DNA from: an uncultured Bacteroides sp.
Lineage (GTDB): Bacteria > Bacteroidota > Bacteroidia > Bacteroidales > Bacteroidaceae
Direction of reading: 5' to 3'
Assembly (NCBI GenBank): GCA_958477465.1
Contig: CAUEFX010000001.1
Coordinates: 137,081 to 201,080, forward strand
Length of the DNA: 64,000 bases
Position numbers and translations under genes: made by a program. This document shows, in pieces, positions 1 to 8,759 of this stretch (the first letter of the stretch is position 1; the number at the start of each line of letters is the position of its first letter). Below the pieces are notes generated by a model that searched no databases, was not told the DNA's origin, and saw only the letters and a program-made list of their open reading frames with translations.

Positions 1-2
1 CC

Positions 3-1235
3 AACAATGGTAAACCGGGTTTCACCGGCACTTATTGGAATAATATGGATCTGAAAGGCGAAGTAGCAGCCGTACAGCAGGTCAGCACTCCTTTCAATTT
101 CAGCAACGGTGGCAATACCGTTTATGCTCCGGGAGTCGGACTGTATAACTTTACTGCATCTTATGAAGGAACCTTCCGCCCGAAGAATGACGGCGATTAC
201 ACTTTGGTTATCGAAGGTGACGACGGTTATCGCGTTTATGTAAACGGTGAGAAAGTAATTGATTACTGGGGGGCGCATGCCAGTGCAAAAAGAGAATATA
301 CACTGAAAGCCACTGCCGGCAAGGATTATCAGATCAAGGTAGAATATATGCAGGCGGGTGCAGAAGCACTGTTGCGTTTTGATATCGGTATTTATCGTCA
401 GATAGCTCCTGAAGCGGTTGCCGGAAGAGTATCGGATGCCGATGTTGTGATTTTTGTCGGTGGTATTTCTCCGGACCTGGAGGGTGAAGACAAATATTTT
501 GTCAACTGCCCCGGTTTCAGTGGTGGTGACCGTACGACGATCGAACTGCCGGAAGTACAACGTAACATCTTGAAAGCACTGAAGCAGGCCGGCAAAAAGG
601 TGATCTTCGTGAACTGTTCCGGTTCGGCTGTCGCTTTGGTACCCGAAACGAAATCATGCGACGCCATTCTGCAGGCATGGTATCCCGGACAAGCCGGTGG
701 AACGGCTGTAGCAGATGTGCTGTTCGGTGATTATAATCCGGGTGGAAAACTTCCTGTCACTTTCTACAAGAATACGGATCAGTTGCCTGATTTTGAGAAC
801 TACGATATGAAAGGACGTACTTACAGATATATGACCGAAGCTCCTTTGTATCCTTTTGGCTACGGATTGAGCTATACTACTTTTGATATATCCAAAGGCC
901 GTTTGAGTAAGAATGTGATCTCTACCGGCCAGTCGGTAACCTTCAAAGCCAATGTAAAGAATACAGGTAAGCGCGAAGGTACTGAGGTCATTCAGGTATA
1001 TGTCCGCAAAGTGGGTGATAAGGAAGGGCCTGTCAAGACTCTCCGTGCTTTCCGCTGTGTGCCGTTGAAAGCCGGAAAATCTTCTGTCGTTTCTATCGAC
1101 CTTCCGCCGAGAACGTTTGAGTTCTTCGATCCGGAGACCAATACCATGCGCATCGTGCCGGGAGATTATGAAATCATGTATGGTAACAGTTCGGATACAT
1201 TGCCGGGAAATAAGTTGAGTATCAGACTGAAATGA
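3..1235 (+). CDS. Glycoside hydrolase family 3, C-terminal part with PA14 domain (5' end outside window)
   Basis: The reading frame is open from base 3, so this is the 3' part of a longer gene; the ATG at 45 is internal. The first ~125 residues form a PA14 domain (motifs GTYWNN, GDYTLVIEGDDG, RVYVNG), a carbohydrate-binding insert common in GH3 enzymes. Next come the GH3 C-terminal alpha/beta domain (VVIFVGG, then AWYPGQAGG and DVLFGDYNPGGKLP, the usual GH3 signature) and a C-terminal fibronectin-III-like domain (NTGKREGTEVIQVYV). The catalytic nucleophile lies in the missing N-terminal barrel, so substrate cannot be judged. GH3 enzymes are exo-acting beta-glycosidases, periplasmic or surface in Bacteroides. 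An esterase gene follows after 100 bases on the same strand, so this is probably the end of a glycan utilisation operon. Family is confident; specificity is not. Confidence 0.93.
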   Translation, partial: NNGKPGFTGTYWNNMDLKGEVAAVQQVSTPFNFSNGGNTVYAPGVGLYNFTASYEGTFRPKNDGDYTLVIEGDDGYRVYVNGEKVIDYWGAHASAKREYTLKATAGKDYQIKVEYMQAGAEALLRFDIGIYRQIAPEAVAGRVSDADVVIFVGGISPDLEGEDKYFVNCPGFSGGDRTTIELPEVQRNILKALKQAGKKVIFVNCSGSAVALVPETKSCDAILQAWYPGQAGGTAVADVLFGDYNPGGKLPVTFYKNTDQLPDFENYDMKGRTYRYMTEAPLYPFGYGLSYTTFDISKGRLSKNVISTGQSVTFKANVKNTGKREGTEVIQVYVRKVGDKEGPVKTLRAFRCVPLKAGKSSVVSIDLPPRTFEFFDPETNTMRIVPGDYEIMYGNSSDTLPGNKLSIRLK

Positions 1236-1279
1236 CGATCTGAACGTTAAAACGAACTGTTCGTAGATTATATAGTATG

Positions 1280-1313
1280 GAACGGTGTTATTCTCCGTCG
1301 AATAACATCGTTC
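1280..1313 (+). other. Intercistronic hairpin between GH3 and esterase genes
   Basis: GAACGGTGTTATT pairs with AATAACATCGTTC across an 8-base loop: 13 pairs including one G-T. No T-run follows, so it is more likely an mRNA processing or stability element, or a weak attenuator, than a full terminator. Confidence 0.55.
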
Positions 1314-1335
1314 TCATCGTTAAATAAAGTAAGAA

Positions 1336-3288
1336 ATGAAAGATCATTTGAAATCGTTTTTTGTAGGAGTGGCATTGTTCATGCTGGTAACTTCTGCATC
1401 TGCCAAGATTACTTTGCCTGCTTTTTTCACAGATAATATGGTAGTGCAGCAAAATAGTATGTTGACTTTGAAAGGAAAAGCGAAGCCGCAGCGTACGGTA
1501 ACGGTTGTTGCAAGTTGGGATAAGCAAAAACACACTGTCAAAGCTCAAGCCGACGGTTCATTCCGGTTGGAGATACCGACACCTGTGGCCGGTGGTCCGT
1601 ATACATTGACTCTTTCCGATGGAGAAAAGTTGATATTGAATAATGTAATGTCCGGTGAAGTCTGGTTTTGTTCCGGACAGTCGAATATGCAAATGCCGGT
1701 AGCCGGGTGGGGAGGAGTGATGAACTATAAGCAGGAGACGGCAGAAGCGCAATATCCCTCCATTCGTTTGTTGCAGATCGAAAGAAGGATCGGATATACT
1801 CCTGCTACGGATGCGGAGATCATCGGTGGCAGTTGGAAGGAATGCAGTCCGGCTGCAGTCGCGGACTTTTCTGCTGTGGCTTATTTCTATGCCCGTGAGT
1901 TATGGAAGAACTTGAATGTTCCCATTGGGGTGATCGACTGTACCTGGGGAGGTACTCCTGCCGAGTCATGGACCAGTGCAGGTACGTTGAAACAAGTGGC
2001 GGAATTTCGGGAAAAATTGACTGAGATGGAAGCACTCGGCTTTGATAAAGAACGTTTGATGGAAGCCTATCAAAAAGAGATGCAGGCCTGGGAAAAAGAG
2101 TTTATGAACCGGGATGCCGGCTACGGAGAGGGGCGTCCTTTATGGACATCTTCCTTGCAAACCGGTGACGGTTGGCAACCGATGCAACTTCCTGGATTTT
2201 GGGAACGGAACGGTTTGGATGGTTTTGATGGTGTTGTCTGGTTTCAACGTGAAGTAGAGATTCCTGCAACTTGGCAAGGAAAAGAGGTCAGGCTGTCTTT
2301 GGGAAAGATCGATGACGAGGATATTACTTACTATAACGGACAGGAAATAGCAAGGGGGCAGGGGCATGCGACTCCCCGGTTTTATACAATTCCTGCCGAT
2401 GAAGTAAAAGCCGGAAAGGGTGTTCTGACCATACGCGTAACTGATTACGGAGGTGAAGGAGGAATCAATGGCGCTCCCGAAGATTTATATGCAGAGGTTG
2501 GTGGGGAACGGATTTCACTGGCCGGAAAGTGGATTTTCCGGATAGGAATGTCGGTCGCCGATATTCCGGCGAAACCGGTTTCTCCTGAAAATTCTCATTA
2601 TCCCTCCGGATTGTACAATGCCATGGTCAGTCCGTTAACAGCTTTCCCCATTAAGGGTGTCATCTGGTATCAGGGAGAAGAGAATGCCAGCAGAGCCGAG
2701 CAATATGCTCCTTTGTTCCGGGCATTGATTGCCGATTGGCGGAAACAGTGGAAAATTGATTTACCTTTCTATTTTGTACAACTGGCCGGTTATATGGCTC
2801 CGCAGGAAGTACAGCCGGATTCCCGGTGGGCAGTTCTCCGTGAGGCGCAGGCCGAGGCTTTGCACATAGCCAATACGGGGATGATAACAGCCGTCGATTT
2901 AGGCGATCCGTATGATATTCATCCGAAGAACAAGCAGGATGTCGGTAAGCGTTTGGCAACTTTGGCATTAGCCGATACTTACCGGAAAGGTACTTATCAC
3001 ATGCCGGTTTGTACAGGCTATAAGGTTTATGACCGAACACTTGTTTTGTCATTCGATTCACCTGTACAAGCCAATGCAGGAGAGGTAAAAGGGTTTGTAT
3101 TGGCTGGTCCCGATGGAGTATTCTACTCTGCCAAAGCGGTGTTGCAGCAAAATGGTAAAAGTATTGTGCTGGAATCTCCTCAAGTAGAGATTCCCATAGC
3201 TGCACGTTATAACTGGGCCGATTGTCCGAACGGAAATCTGTATAGCCCATCCGGAGAACCGGTAGCTCCCTTCCGCACAGACAAGTAA
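1336..3288 (+). CDS. Secreted sialate O-acetylesterase-type (SASA/SGNH) carbohydrate esterase
   Basis: 650 residues with a signal peptide (cleavage near ASA-KI, residue 23). The SGNH hydrolase signatures are clear: FCSGQSNMQ holds the nucleophile Ser116, VIWYQGEENAS is the oxyanion block, and DPYDIHPKN near residue 541 carries the catalytic Asp/His pair. Between about residues 260 and 410 sits an inserted jelly-roll (WQPMQLPGFWE, VVWFQREVEIP, VRLSLGKIDDED) resembling the GH2 sugar-binding domain, as known for this esterase group. Such enzymes remove O-acetyl groups from sialic acid or plant glycans such as xylan; the sequence does not decide which. It probably works in the periplasm and clears acetyl groups ahead of exo-glycosidases such as the preceding GH3. 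The start chosen begins the signal peptide directly. A strong terminator follows. Confidence 0.88.
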   Translation: MKDHLKSFFVGVALFMLVTSASAKITLPAFFTDNMVVQQNSMLTLKGKAKPQRTVTVVASWDKQKHTVKAQADGSFRLEIPTPVAGGPYTLTLSDGEKLILNNVMSGEVWFCSGQSNMQMPVAGWGGVMNYKQETAEAQYPSIRLLQIERRIGYTPATDAEIIGGSWKECSPAAVADFSAVAYFYARELWKNLNVPIGVIDCTWGGTPAESWTSAGTLKQVAEFREKLTEMEALGFDKERLMEAYQKEMQAWEKEFMNRDAGYGEGRPLWTSSLQTGDGWQPMQLPGFWERNGLDGFDGVVWFQREVEIPATWQGKEVRLSLGKIDDEDITYYNGQEIARGQGHATPRFYTIPADEVKAGKGVLTIRVTDYGGEGGINGAPEDLYAEVGGERISLAGKWIFRIGMSVADIPAKPVSPENSHYPSGLYNAMVSPLTAFPIKGVIWYQGEENASRAEQYAPLFRALIADWRKQWKIDLPFYFVQLAGYMAPQEVQPDSRWAVLREAQAEALHIANTGMITAVDLGDPYDIHPKNKQDVGKRLATLALADTYRKGTYHMPVCTGYKVYDRTLVLSFDSPVQANAGEVKGFVLAGPDGVFYSAKAVLQQNGKSIVLESPQVEIPIAARYNWADCPNGNLYSPSGEPVAPFRTDK

Positions 3289-3296
3289 ACGTATAG

Positions 3297-3340
3297 AAAG
3301 GGCCTGTCTGATTGGGTGACTTTTCAGGCAGGTCCTTTTC
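3297..3340 (+). terminator. Rho-independent terminator after the esterase gene
   Basis: A 15-pair stem (3297-3311 with 3324-3338, two G-T pairs) and 12-base loop is followed by a short T-run. It lies just after the esterase stop codon and marks the right end of the incoming glycan operon. Confidence 0.85.
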
Positions 3341-3381
3341 CGAACGTAACCTATAATACGATGATGTTAACTTACTATATT

Positions 3382-3877
3382 ATGAGAAATAACTTATTTA
3401 TCATTTTGTTGGGTATCTGTTGCCTACATGCGAATGCGCAAACTGTTTTGTATAAATCGGCTACACTTCCCCGGGTGGGCGATGAAATCTGTAAACAGGA
3501 GATCAATTATTTCTCGCCTGGTGAATCGGGATCGGGGCAAATTTGGCAAATAGAGCAATTAAGATGGAAAGAATGACGCTTGATGAAATAATAAAGAAAA
3601 CACAATCCAGTGATACGTGGATTACGGATATGGAAAAGCAGGGAACATACACAACTACTGCTGCGGGTATATGAAAATGCTTCAGGAAATGCCCGGGTAT
3701 CGGGGGTACTTCTATACTTACCGGCCTTTGATCGGGGTCACTTCTATTAAAGGTCCGGACGGAATAACTACCTATTTTACGTATGATAGTTTTGGCCGTC
3801 TTGTCGAATCATACATCTGGGAAAATAATGTCAAGAAGACGATAACTGCTTTTGATTATAATTTCCCTGCTCATTAA
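3382..3877 (+). pseudogene. Decayed Rhs-partner gene (signal-peptide head and YD-repeat tail, middle lost)
   Basis: Two fragments belong together. From 3382 a clean signal peptide (MRNNLFIILLGICC...NAQ) leads into LPRVGDEICKQEINY and SPGESGSGQIW, the opening expected of the secreted protein that precedes rhs genes in Bacteroides; it stops after 64 codons at 3576. From about 3617, in another frame just after a stop, the sequence resumes with YGYGKAGNIHNYCCGYMKM and TYFTYDSFGRLVE, an Rhs/YD-type C-terminus ending at 3877. The central part is missing and the frame has shifted, so an internal deletion plus frameshift is the simplest reading. The intact Rhs gene begins 68 bases later. Neither fragment is likely to make a functional protein. 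Confidence 0.7.
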
Positions 3878-3944
3878 TACCTGTTTATGTTTTCTACAGA
3901 AAGTATAGGAGAATGATTGTAGCTAATTAAAAAATGAAACCAGC

Positions 3945-6900
3945 ATGAAATATACACTTTATTCTATCTTTGTTTTTGTCTGTCTCTCCTCATTTCTTCC
4001 TTCTCTTTTGAAAGGACAAGATAAGAACCGTCATTACGTGCGGACCCGACTAATGACCAAAGACGATGGCAGTAGTTTTAGAGAGACGATAACTTATTAT
4101 AATTCTTTCGGTTTAAATGATGAAATTAGAGAGATAGGGGCTTCCCCTCAGGGCAACGATCTACAGACGCTTGTCGGATATGACGGTGCGTTCCGTAAAG
4201 TGTCCGAGTCGCTTCCCCGTCCTGTAGGGAATGCCAATTTCTATAATGATTCCAATCCGGAAAGCTATACGGTCTATGAACATTCGGAGTTAAACCGCGT
4301 TCGTGAGAGTTATGGTCCCGGACAAGCGTGGCGGGAGAATGGGAAATCTGTGAAGTACACTTACTTATATAATACGAAAACGGGTGATGATCATTGCTAC
4401 TGCCTGTCAGCAAAGGATGTTGGAGAGGATATAGAGATTGAAGTAAAATCTTATGGTGCAAATGAAGTGTCTATCCTGCGGACAACAGACGAGGACGGCA
4501 ATGTGACCGATCAGTTTACCGATCATGACGGGAAACTGATTCTTACCCGGCAGAAGGCAAATGGAATTCCACACGATACTTATATTATTTATGATGATCA
4601 TGGACGAAAACGGGTAGTCCTGCCACCTCTTGCAGCTGATGCGTTGGGAGGATACAGCACTTTCCTGTGTAGCCAGGTTGAAGAGGTCCAACTATATGGG
4701 TACCTTTATTACTACGATGAGCGGGATCGGTGTATCAAGAAAAAACTTCCAGGTTGTGATCCTGTTTACTATGTGTATGATAAGGGTAATCATCTGGTAC
4801 TGAAACAGGATGGGAATGACCGGGCGGCTGGGAGATGGCAATCTTTTCAGTATGACCGTTTAGGGCGTCAGGTGATATGGGGCTTTATAAATCATAATAG
4901 ATCTCATGCCGATTGGATGCGTATATGTAAAAAACAGAATCTGAGTGTTTCTTTTGTAAGAGGGTCGTTATCTTATAATTACGGGTATACTTCAGTTGCA
5001 AGAATAAGTCATCTATGTACTCCATTAATCATTAATTATTATGATGACTATGAATATACTACTATATTCAATGATTTTATTGGCTTTCTCAACCGTCCGG
5101 GGTATTACTCTTCTTTCTCCGTTTCCTCTCTCACCTCACGTGATAAGCTGACCGGTCAGGTCATTGCTCTTTTGAACGATCCTTCCAAGAGAGACTACAT
5201 AGCTTATTATTACGACCTGCGCGGACGAGAAGTGCAGTCCACGATGAATTCCGCTTTCGGTTTCAGGAATTACACTTTTACCAACTATGATTTTACCGGT
5301 CAGCCTGTTTCTGTCCGTAAAGAACACACGAGTATTTACCGTGACACACTTCCTGCTTCTGTGGATGATGTTGACCATGTCATGATTTATGAATATGAGT
5401 ACGATCATGCAGGGCGTTTGTCCAAACTATACCAGACTTATGATAATGATGCCAAAGTTCTCGTAGCCAAGTATGAGTATGACGAAGTGGGGCGCTTGGA
5501 AAAGAAACTGTTACACAATGAAACGGCCACTTCTACTTATAAATATAACGTTCGTGGTTGGCCAACTGAAATTAATGAGCCTCGTATGTCGCAGAAAATC
5601 TATTATAACGAGAATCTCCCTCAAGGGGTTACTCCTCTATATAATGGCAATATCCCCTGCTTGTCCAACACAGCGGATAATAACTTAACCTCTCATTTTG
5701 TCTATGATGGTCTGAACCGTCTGGTGGCTACTAAACAATATCGACCGGATGGTCGTTTTATTGAAACTCCTGAAAAATTCACTTATGATAAAATGGGTAA
5801 TGTGCTCACTATTGAGCGGTCTTATTATGATCCTTATCCTGATTATATAAATGAAATGACAATTCAGTATCATGGCAATCAGATTAAGAAAGTGACCGAT
5901 GAGAGCCCTGGTCTCGATTATTATGTCCTTCGCTATCAAGATGCAGTGAATAGGGATGTTGAATATTTCTATGACAGTAATGGTAATTTGGTGAAGAATC
6001 TGGATAATAAAATAGGATTGATTAAATATAATATAATTAATCTCCCCGAAACGGTAGCTTTTAATGACGGTAATCTTCTCACCTATTCTTATATGGCTGA
6101 CGGTCGTAAGGTCCGCGATTCTTATGGTTCTTTTCCTATAAGAACTTCCACTCCTTTGGATAGTATCGTAAACGCTACGGATCCTTATATCACACAATAT
6201 AATGATTGGAGTGAAGATTATTATTATTCATCTGGAAAGCTGTATCGTATCACTACTCCTGAAGGGCTTATAAGATTCATGAACCGTGCCGGTTATTCAA
6301 TATTTTATTCCATGAAGGATCATGTCGGTTCTTTCCGAGGTTATTGGGAACCGGGTCATACCAATGGGCCTATAACATTCAGCTACCCCAGCTATTATCC
6401 TTCCGGTATTATATATAGAAAGCCTTATACAGATATTCCTTTTGCCTTGGGTGGCAAGGAATTCATGGGTAAGAATAATTTGGATGAGTATTTCTTTGGT
6501 GCTCGTACAATGTATGCGATCATGAATCGTTTTAATCAGATGGACCCATTGTGTGAGGTGTATTATTCGATGAGTCCTTATGCATATTGTATGAACAATC
6601 CTGTGAAATTTATTGATCCGGATGGAAAGCGAGGAATCCCTGTAAGACCTCCGGTTAGAAGGGGGTATAGGAATGGAGGTAACCCCAATCCTTATGCTTT
6701 TTATCCAAGGGGCGTTAAGCCGCAATCATATATGCAAACTACAAACTTGTGTTATACAGGAAATGGGCTGAGGGAAACTGTTTCAATGGCACCACAATCT
6801 TACATTACAACTATAAATACAGCGGGAGGAAACAAAGTGCAGATGAGTTCTAATAATGTCAAAGCTCAAAGAGCTACTGGTTTAGCAGAGTTGTCTGATA

Positions 6901-7256
6901 CGTATATTGAGTATAATAAAAAGTTAGCAAGTCTTGTTACTACAATGAAGTATGGTGATAATGGTGTTATTCAGAAAAACACCGAACTTGTGATTAATGA
7001 TCCTTATTTAGCTTTACAACAACTTAATTATGAAGCTCAGGCTGCTAAAATAGAAGAGGAGTTGGGAGAACTAAATTTTACAGGTAAATCGTTAATGGAA
7101 ATTATAGAGATGTCAGCAGAACGAAAGAGTATTGTACAAGAAAAATTAGGAATATCACCAAAAGATTTAATAATGATTGAACTTTTTACAAATCCAGACG
7201 CTTTTCAATCTACACAACAGGAAAGGAGGTATTTACCTGAATTTAATCAACGGTAA
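3945..7256 (+). CDS. Secreted Rhs/YD-repeat polymorphic toxin-like protein
   Basis: 1103 residues with an N-terminal signal peptide (MKYTLYSIFVFVCLSSF...LLKGQ). The body consists of YD repeats (YDHAGRLSKLYQ, YDEVGRLEKK, YDGLNRLVATKQ, YDKMGNVLT), which in this superfamily form a shell around a toxic tip. The Rhs core-associated boundary is clear: YFFGARTMY, NQMDPL, SPYAYCMNNPVKFIDPDG ends at residue 894. Everything after it (895-1103) is the variable tip. I do not recognise its fold; it ends in a helical stretch rich in E, K, I and L and is visibly more A+T-rich than the core, as expected for exchangeable tips. Export is probably Sec-dependent to the envelope or surface. The next gene, 6 bases downstream, is the natural place for an immunity protein. 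Function as a contact-dependent toxin is family inference. Confidence 0.88.
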   Translation: MKYTLYSIFVFVCLSSFLPSLLKGQDKNRHYVRTRLMTKDDGSSFRETITYYNSFGLNDEIREIGASPQGNDLQTLVGYDGAFRKVSESLPRPVGNANFYNDSNPESYTVYEHSELNRVRESYGPGQAWRENGKSVKYTYLYNTKTGDDHCYCLSAKDVGEDIEIEVKSYGANEVSILRTTDEDGNVTDQFTDHDGKLILTRQKANGIPHDTYIIYDDHGRKRVVLPPLAADALGGYSTFLCSQVEEVQLYGYLYYYDERDRCIKKKLPGCDPVYYVYDKGNHLVLKQDGNDRAAGRWQSFQYDRLGRQVIWGFINHNRSHADWMRICKKQNLSVSFVRGSLSYNYGYTSVARISHLCTPLIINYYDDYEYTTIFNDFIGFLNRPGYYSSFSVSSLTSRDKLTGQVIALLNDPSKRDYIAYYYDLRGREVQSTMNSAFGFRNYTFTNYDFTGQPVSVRKEHTSIYRDTLPASVDDVDHVMIYEYEYDHAGRLSKLYQTYDNDAKVLVAKYEYDEVGRLEKKLLHNETATSTYKYNVRGWPTEINEPRMSQKIYYNENLPQGVTPLYNGNIPCLSNTADNNLTSHFVYDGLNRLVATKQYRPDGRFIETPEKFTYDKMGNVLTIERSYYDPYPDYINEMTIQYHGNQIKKVTDESPGLDYYVLRYQDAVNRDVEYFYDSNGNLVKNLDNKIGLIKYNIINLPETVAFNDGNLLTYSYMADGRKVRDSYGSFPIRTSTPLDSIVNATDPYITQYNDWSEDYYYSSGKLYRITTPEGLIRFMNRAGYSIFYSMKDHVGSFRGYWEPGHTNGPITFSYPSYYPSGIIYRKPYTDIPFALGGKEFMGKNNLDEYFFGARTMYAIMNRFNQMDPLCEVYYSMSPYAYCMNNPVKFIDPDGKRGIPVRPPVRRGYRNGGNPNPYAFYPRGVKPQSYMQTTNLCYTGNGLRETVSMAPQSYITTINTAGGNKVQMSSNNVKAQRATGLAELSDTYIEYNKKLASLVTTMKYGDNGVIQKNTELVINDPYLALQQLNYEAQAAKIEEELGELNFTGKSLMEIIEMSAERKSIVQEKLGISPKDLIMIELFTNPDAFQSTQQERRYLPEFNQR

Positions 7257-7262
7257 TAAATT

Positions 7263-7490
7263 ATGAAAAAAAGAAAAAAGAAAAAATGGACGACTAAGAA
7301 TACTCATGTAAAGAAGAATGCAAAGGATGCTTATGTTGAACCAGAGAAATGGTATGATAAATTGGGAACATGGATAGTTATTGCAGTTGCTGTAGCACTT
7401 ATAATATTGATTGCTTTAAACAATCATATTGTAGGCTATGATAATTTCATCGGTATTCCACGTGAATGGGTGAGATCTTTATTTGATTAG
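7263..7490 (+). CDS. Small lysine-rich single-pass membrane protein, candidate immunity protein
   Basis: 75 residues starting 6 bases after the rhs stop codon, so surely co-transcribed. The first ~22 residues are very basic (MKKRKKKKW...), followed by a short acidic linker and one membrane segment at about residues 35-52 (WIVIAVAVALIILIAL), then a short tail. I recognise no family. Position directly behind an Rhs tip is the classical place for a cognate immunity protein, and membrane-anchored immunity proteins exist, but nothing else supports this. A hairpin follows the stop codon. Confidence 0.6.
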   Translation: MKKRKKKKWTTKNTHVKKNAKDAYVEPEKWYDKLGTWIVIAVAVALIILIALNNHIVGYDNFIGIPREWVRSLFD

Positions 7491-7497
7491 TTATGTT

Positions 7498-7538
7498 TAG
7501 TAGTTCTGTTGGTTTGAAAATAGCTGACGGAACTACTA
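7498..7538 (+). terminator. Hairpin at the end of the rhs operon, possible terminator
   Basis: TAGTAGTTCTGT pairs with ACGGAACTACTA (12 pairs, one G-T) across 17 bases, beginning 8 bases after the stop at 7490. There is no proper T-run, so termination may be weak. Confidence 0.5.
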
Positions 7539-7683
7539 TAAAAACTATAATCTTTGGTCACTGATGAAAAAATGAATGTTGAATTTAATACCGGATCCTT
7601 CATTTAATTCATCCACGAAAGGTTTTGCTTCGAAAACTCCGTAAGCACTCAATTACTTCTAAGTTTATAATGCTGCGTATGGA

Positions 7684-7691
7684 TATCTTTG
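7684..7691 (+). promoter_or_regulatory. Bacteroides-type -7 box (TATCTTTG), promoter of the interrupted tnpA-like gene
   Basis: TATCTTTG matches the Bacteroides sigma-ABfr -7 consensus TAnnTTTG exactly. Without the IS982 insertion it would lie about 35 bases before the ATG at 8760. It is now separated from that gene by 1035 bp. The -33 element is poor. Confidence 0.45.
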
Positions 7692-7703
7692 CCCTGCAAA
7701 ACA

Positions 7704-7711
7704 TAAAAATA
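7704..7711. repeat. Target site duplication TAAAAATA, left copy
   Basis: TAAAAATA directly abuts the left inverted repeat of the IS982 element. The same octamer abuts the right end at 8747-8754, so the two copies mark the insertion point. Confidence 0.85.
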
Positions 7712-8746
7712 ACGTGAGTTCGATAAAAATTAAGTGGCTGAAAAATTGGCGGTTAGCGATAATAGTATTAAATTTAAAGTGCTAAAATTCAAACAAATAC
7801 TCTTATCGCTATGCTCTCCGAAGACAAAATTACGGAAATTTTTGTGATGGCAGACGAATTCTGCAAAGTTTTTAACGCAATGCTCCGCCGCAGGGGGCTT
7901 GAAGGGCCCCGGAAAGGCAGAAGGCGTGAATATCACCGCGATGGACGTCTGTCACAAGCCGAAATCATCCTCATTATGATTATGTTCCACAGCTCCAACC
8001 ACAAATACCTGAAGCACTTTTACCTGAACGAGATATGCGTCAGATACAGACACCTATTCCCCCGGGTCGTTTCGTACAACAGGTTTACCGAGTTGGAGAA
8101 ATCCGTGGTGGTGCAGTTTGTCATATTTGTCAAGAAATGCCTCCTGGACAAATGTACGGGTATCAGTTTCGTAGACAGCACCCTCCTGCGGGTGTGCCGC
8201 AACCAACGCATACACATACACAAGGTGTTCAAGTGGTTAGCACAGCGTGGCAAATGCTCGTTGGGCTGGTTCTACGGCTTCAAACTGCACCTGATATGCA
8301 ATGCCAAGGGGGAGATTCTGAACTTCATGATCACCCCGGGGGATGTCGATGACCGCGAGCCTCTGAAAATCAAATCCTTTGTTGAGTTTATCTACGGGAA
8401 ACTTGTCGGAGACAAGGGGTATATCAGCAAAAGCCTGTTCAACAAGCTCTTCATTGACGGGATACAGCTGATTACCAAACTGAAAAACAATATGAAAGGC
8501 GGCCTGATGCCGATGTACGACAGAATCCTGCTGCGGAAGAGAGCCATTATCGAGACAATCAACGATGAACTGAAAAACATCGCCCAGATTGAGCACTCCA
8601 GGCACCGCTCTTTCTCTAATTTTGTCGTTAATTTAATTGGAGGCATAGCCGCCTATTGCCTGTTCCCGAAGAAACCGATGATCAATCTGGAGCGTGTCTA
8701 TGATAATCAGTTGACACTCTTCTGATTATTTTCATCGAACTCACGT
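7712..8746 (+). mobile_element. Complete IS982-family insertion sequence, 1035 bp
   Basis: Terminal inverted repeats start ACGTGAGTTCGAT at both ends (left 7712 onward; right end read backwards from 8746). They match at 13 consecutive positions and at about 20 of the first 22. Eight-base direct repeats TAAAAATA flank the element. It contains one transposase gene on the + strand filling most of its length. It lies in the short leader of the gene starting at 8760, downstream of that gene's likely promoter. Identical ends, an intact transposase and perfect target duplications suggest a recent insertion. Confidence 0.93.
7811..8725 (+). CDS. IS982-family transposase
   Basis: 304 residues, the usual length for the family, and uninterrupted. 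The DDE catalytic triad is visible: GISFVDSTLLRVC (first Asp), GKLVGDKGYIS (second Asp) and RAIIETINDELKN (Glu). The family hallmarks IHIHKVFKW and GWFYGFKLHL are present. It catalyses cut-and-paste movement of the surrounding 1035-bp element. It sits 99 bases inside the left end, and its stop is 21 bases from the right end. No frameshift or missing residue is apparent, so it is probably active. Confidence 0.95.
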   Translation: MLSEDKITEIFVMADEFCKVFNAMLRRRGLEGPRKGRRREYHRDGRLSQAEIILIMIMFHSSNHKYLKHFYLNEICVRYRHLFPRVVSYNRFTELEKSVVVQFVIFVKKCLLDKCTGISFVDSTLLRVCRNQRIHIHKVFKWLAQRGKCSLGWFYGFKLHLICNAKGEILNFMITPGDVDDREPLKIKSFVEFIYGKLVGDKGYISKSLFNKLFIDGIQLITKLKNNMKGGLMPMYDRILLRKRAIIETINDELKNIAQIEHSRHRSFSNFVVNLIGGIAAYCLFPKKPMINLERVYDNQLTLF

Positions 8747-8754
8747 TAAAAATA
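8747..8754. repeat. Target site duplication TAAAAATA, right copy
   Basis: Exact copy of the octamer at 7704-7711, directly after the right inverted repeat of the IS982 element. Confidence 0.85.
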
Positions 8755-8759
8755 GGATT

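Noticed and set aside
5685..6197. 170-codon minus-strand open frame inside the rhs gene
   Set aside because: Antisense shadow of YD repeats, rich in Ile and Arg; the plus-strand frame is clearly the gene.
7498..7538. Considered as an attachment site or IS end
   Set aside because: No matching second copy was seen; a simple hairpin after the operon is enough to explain it.
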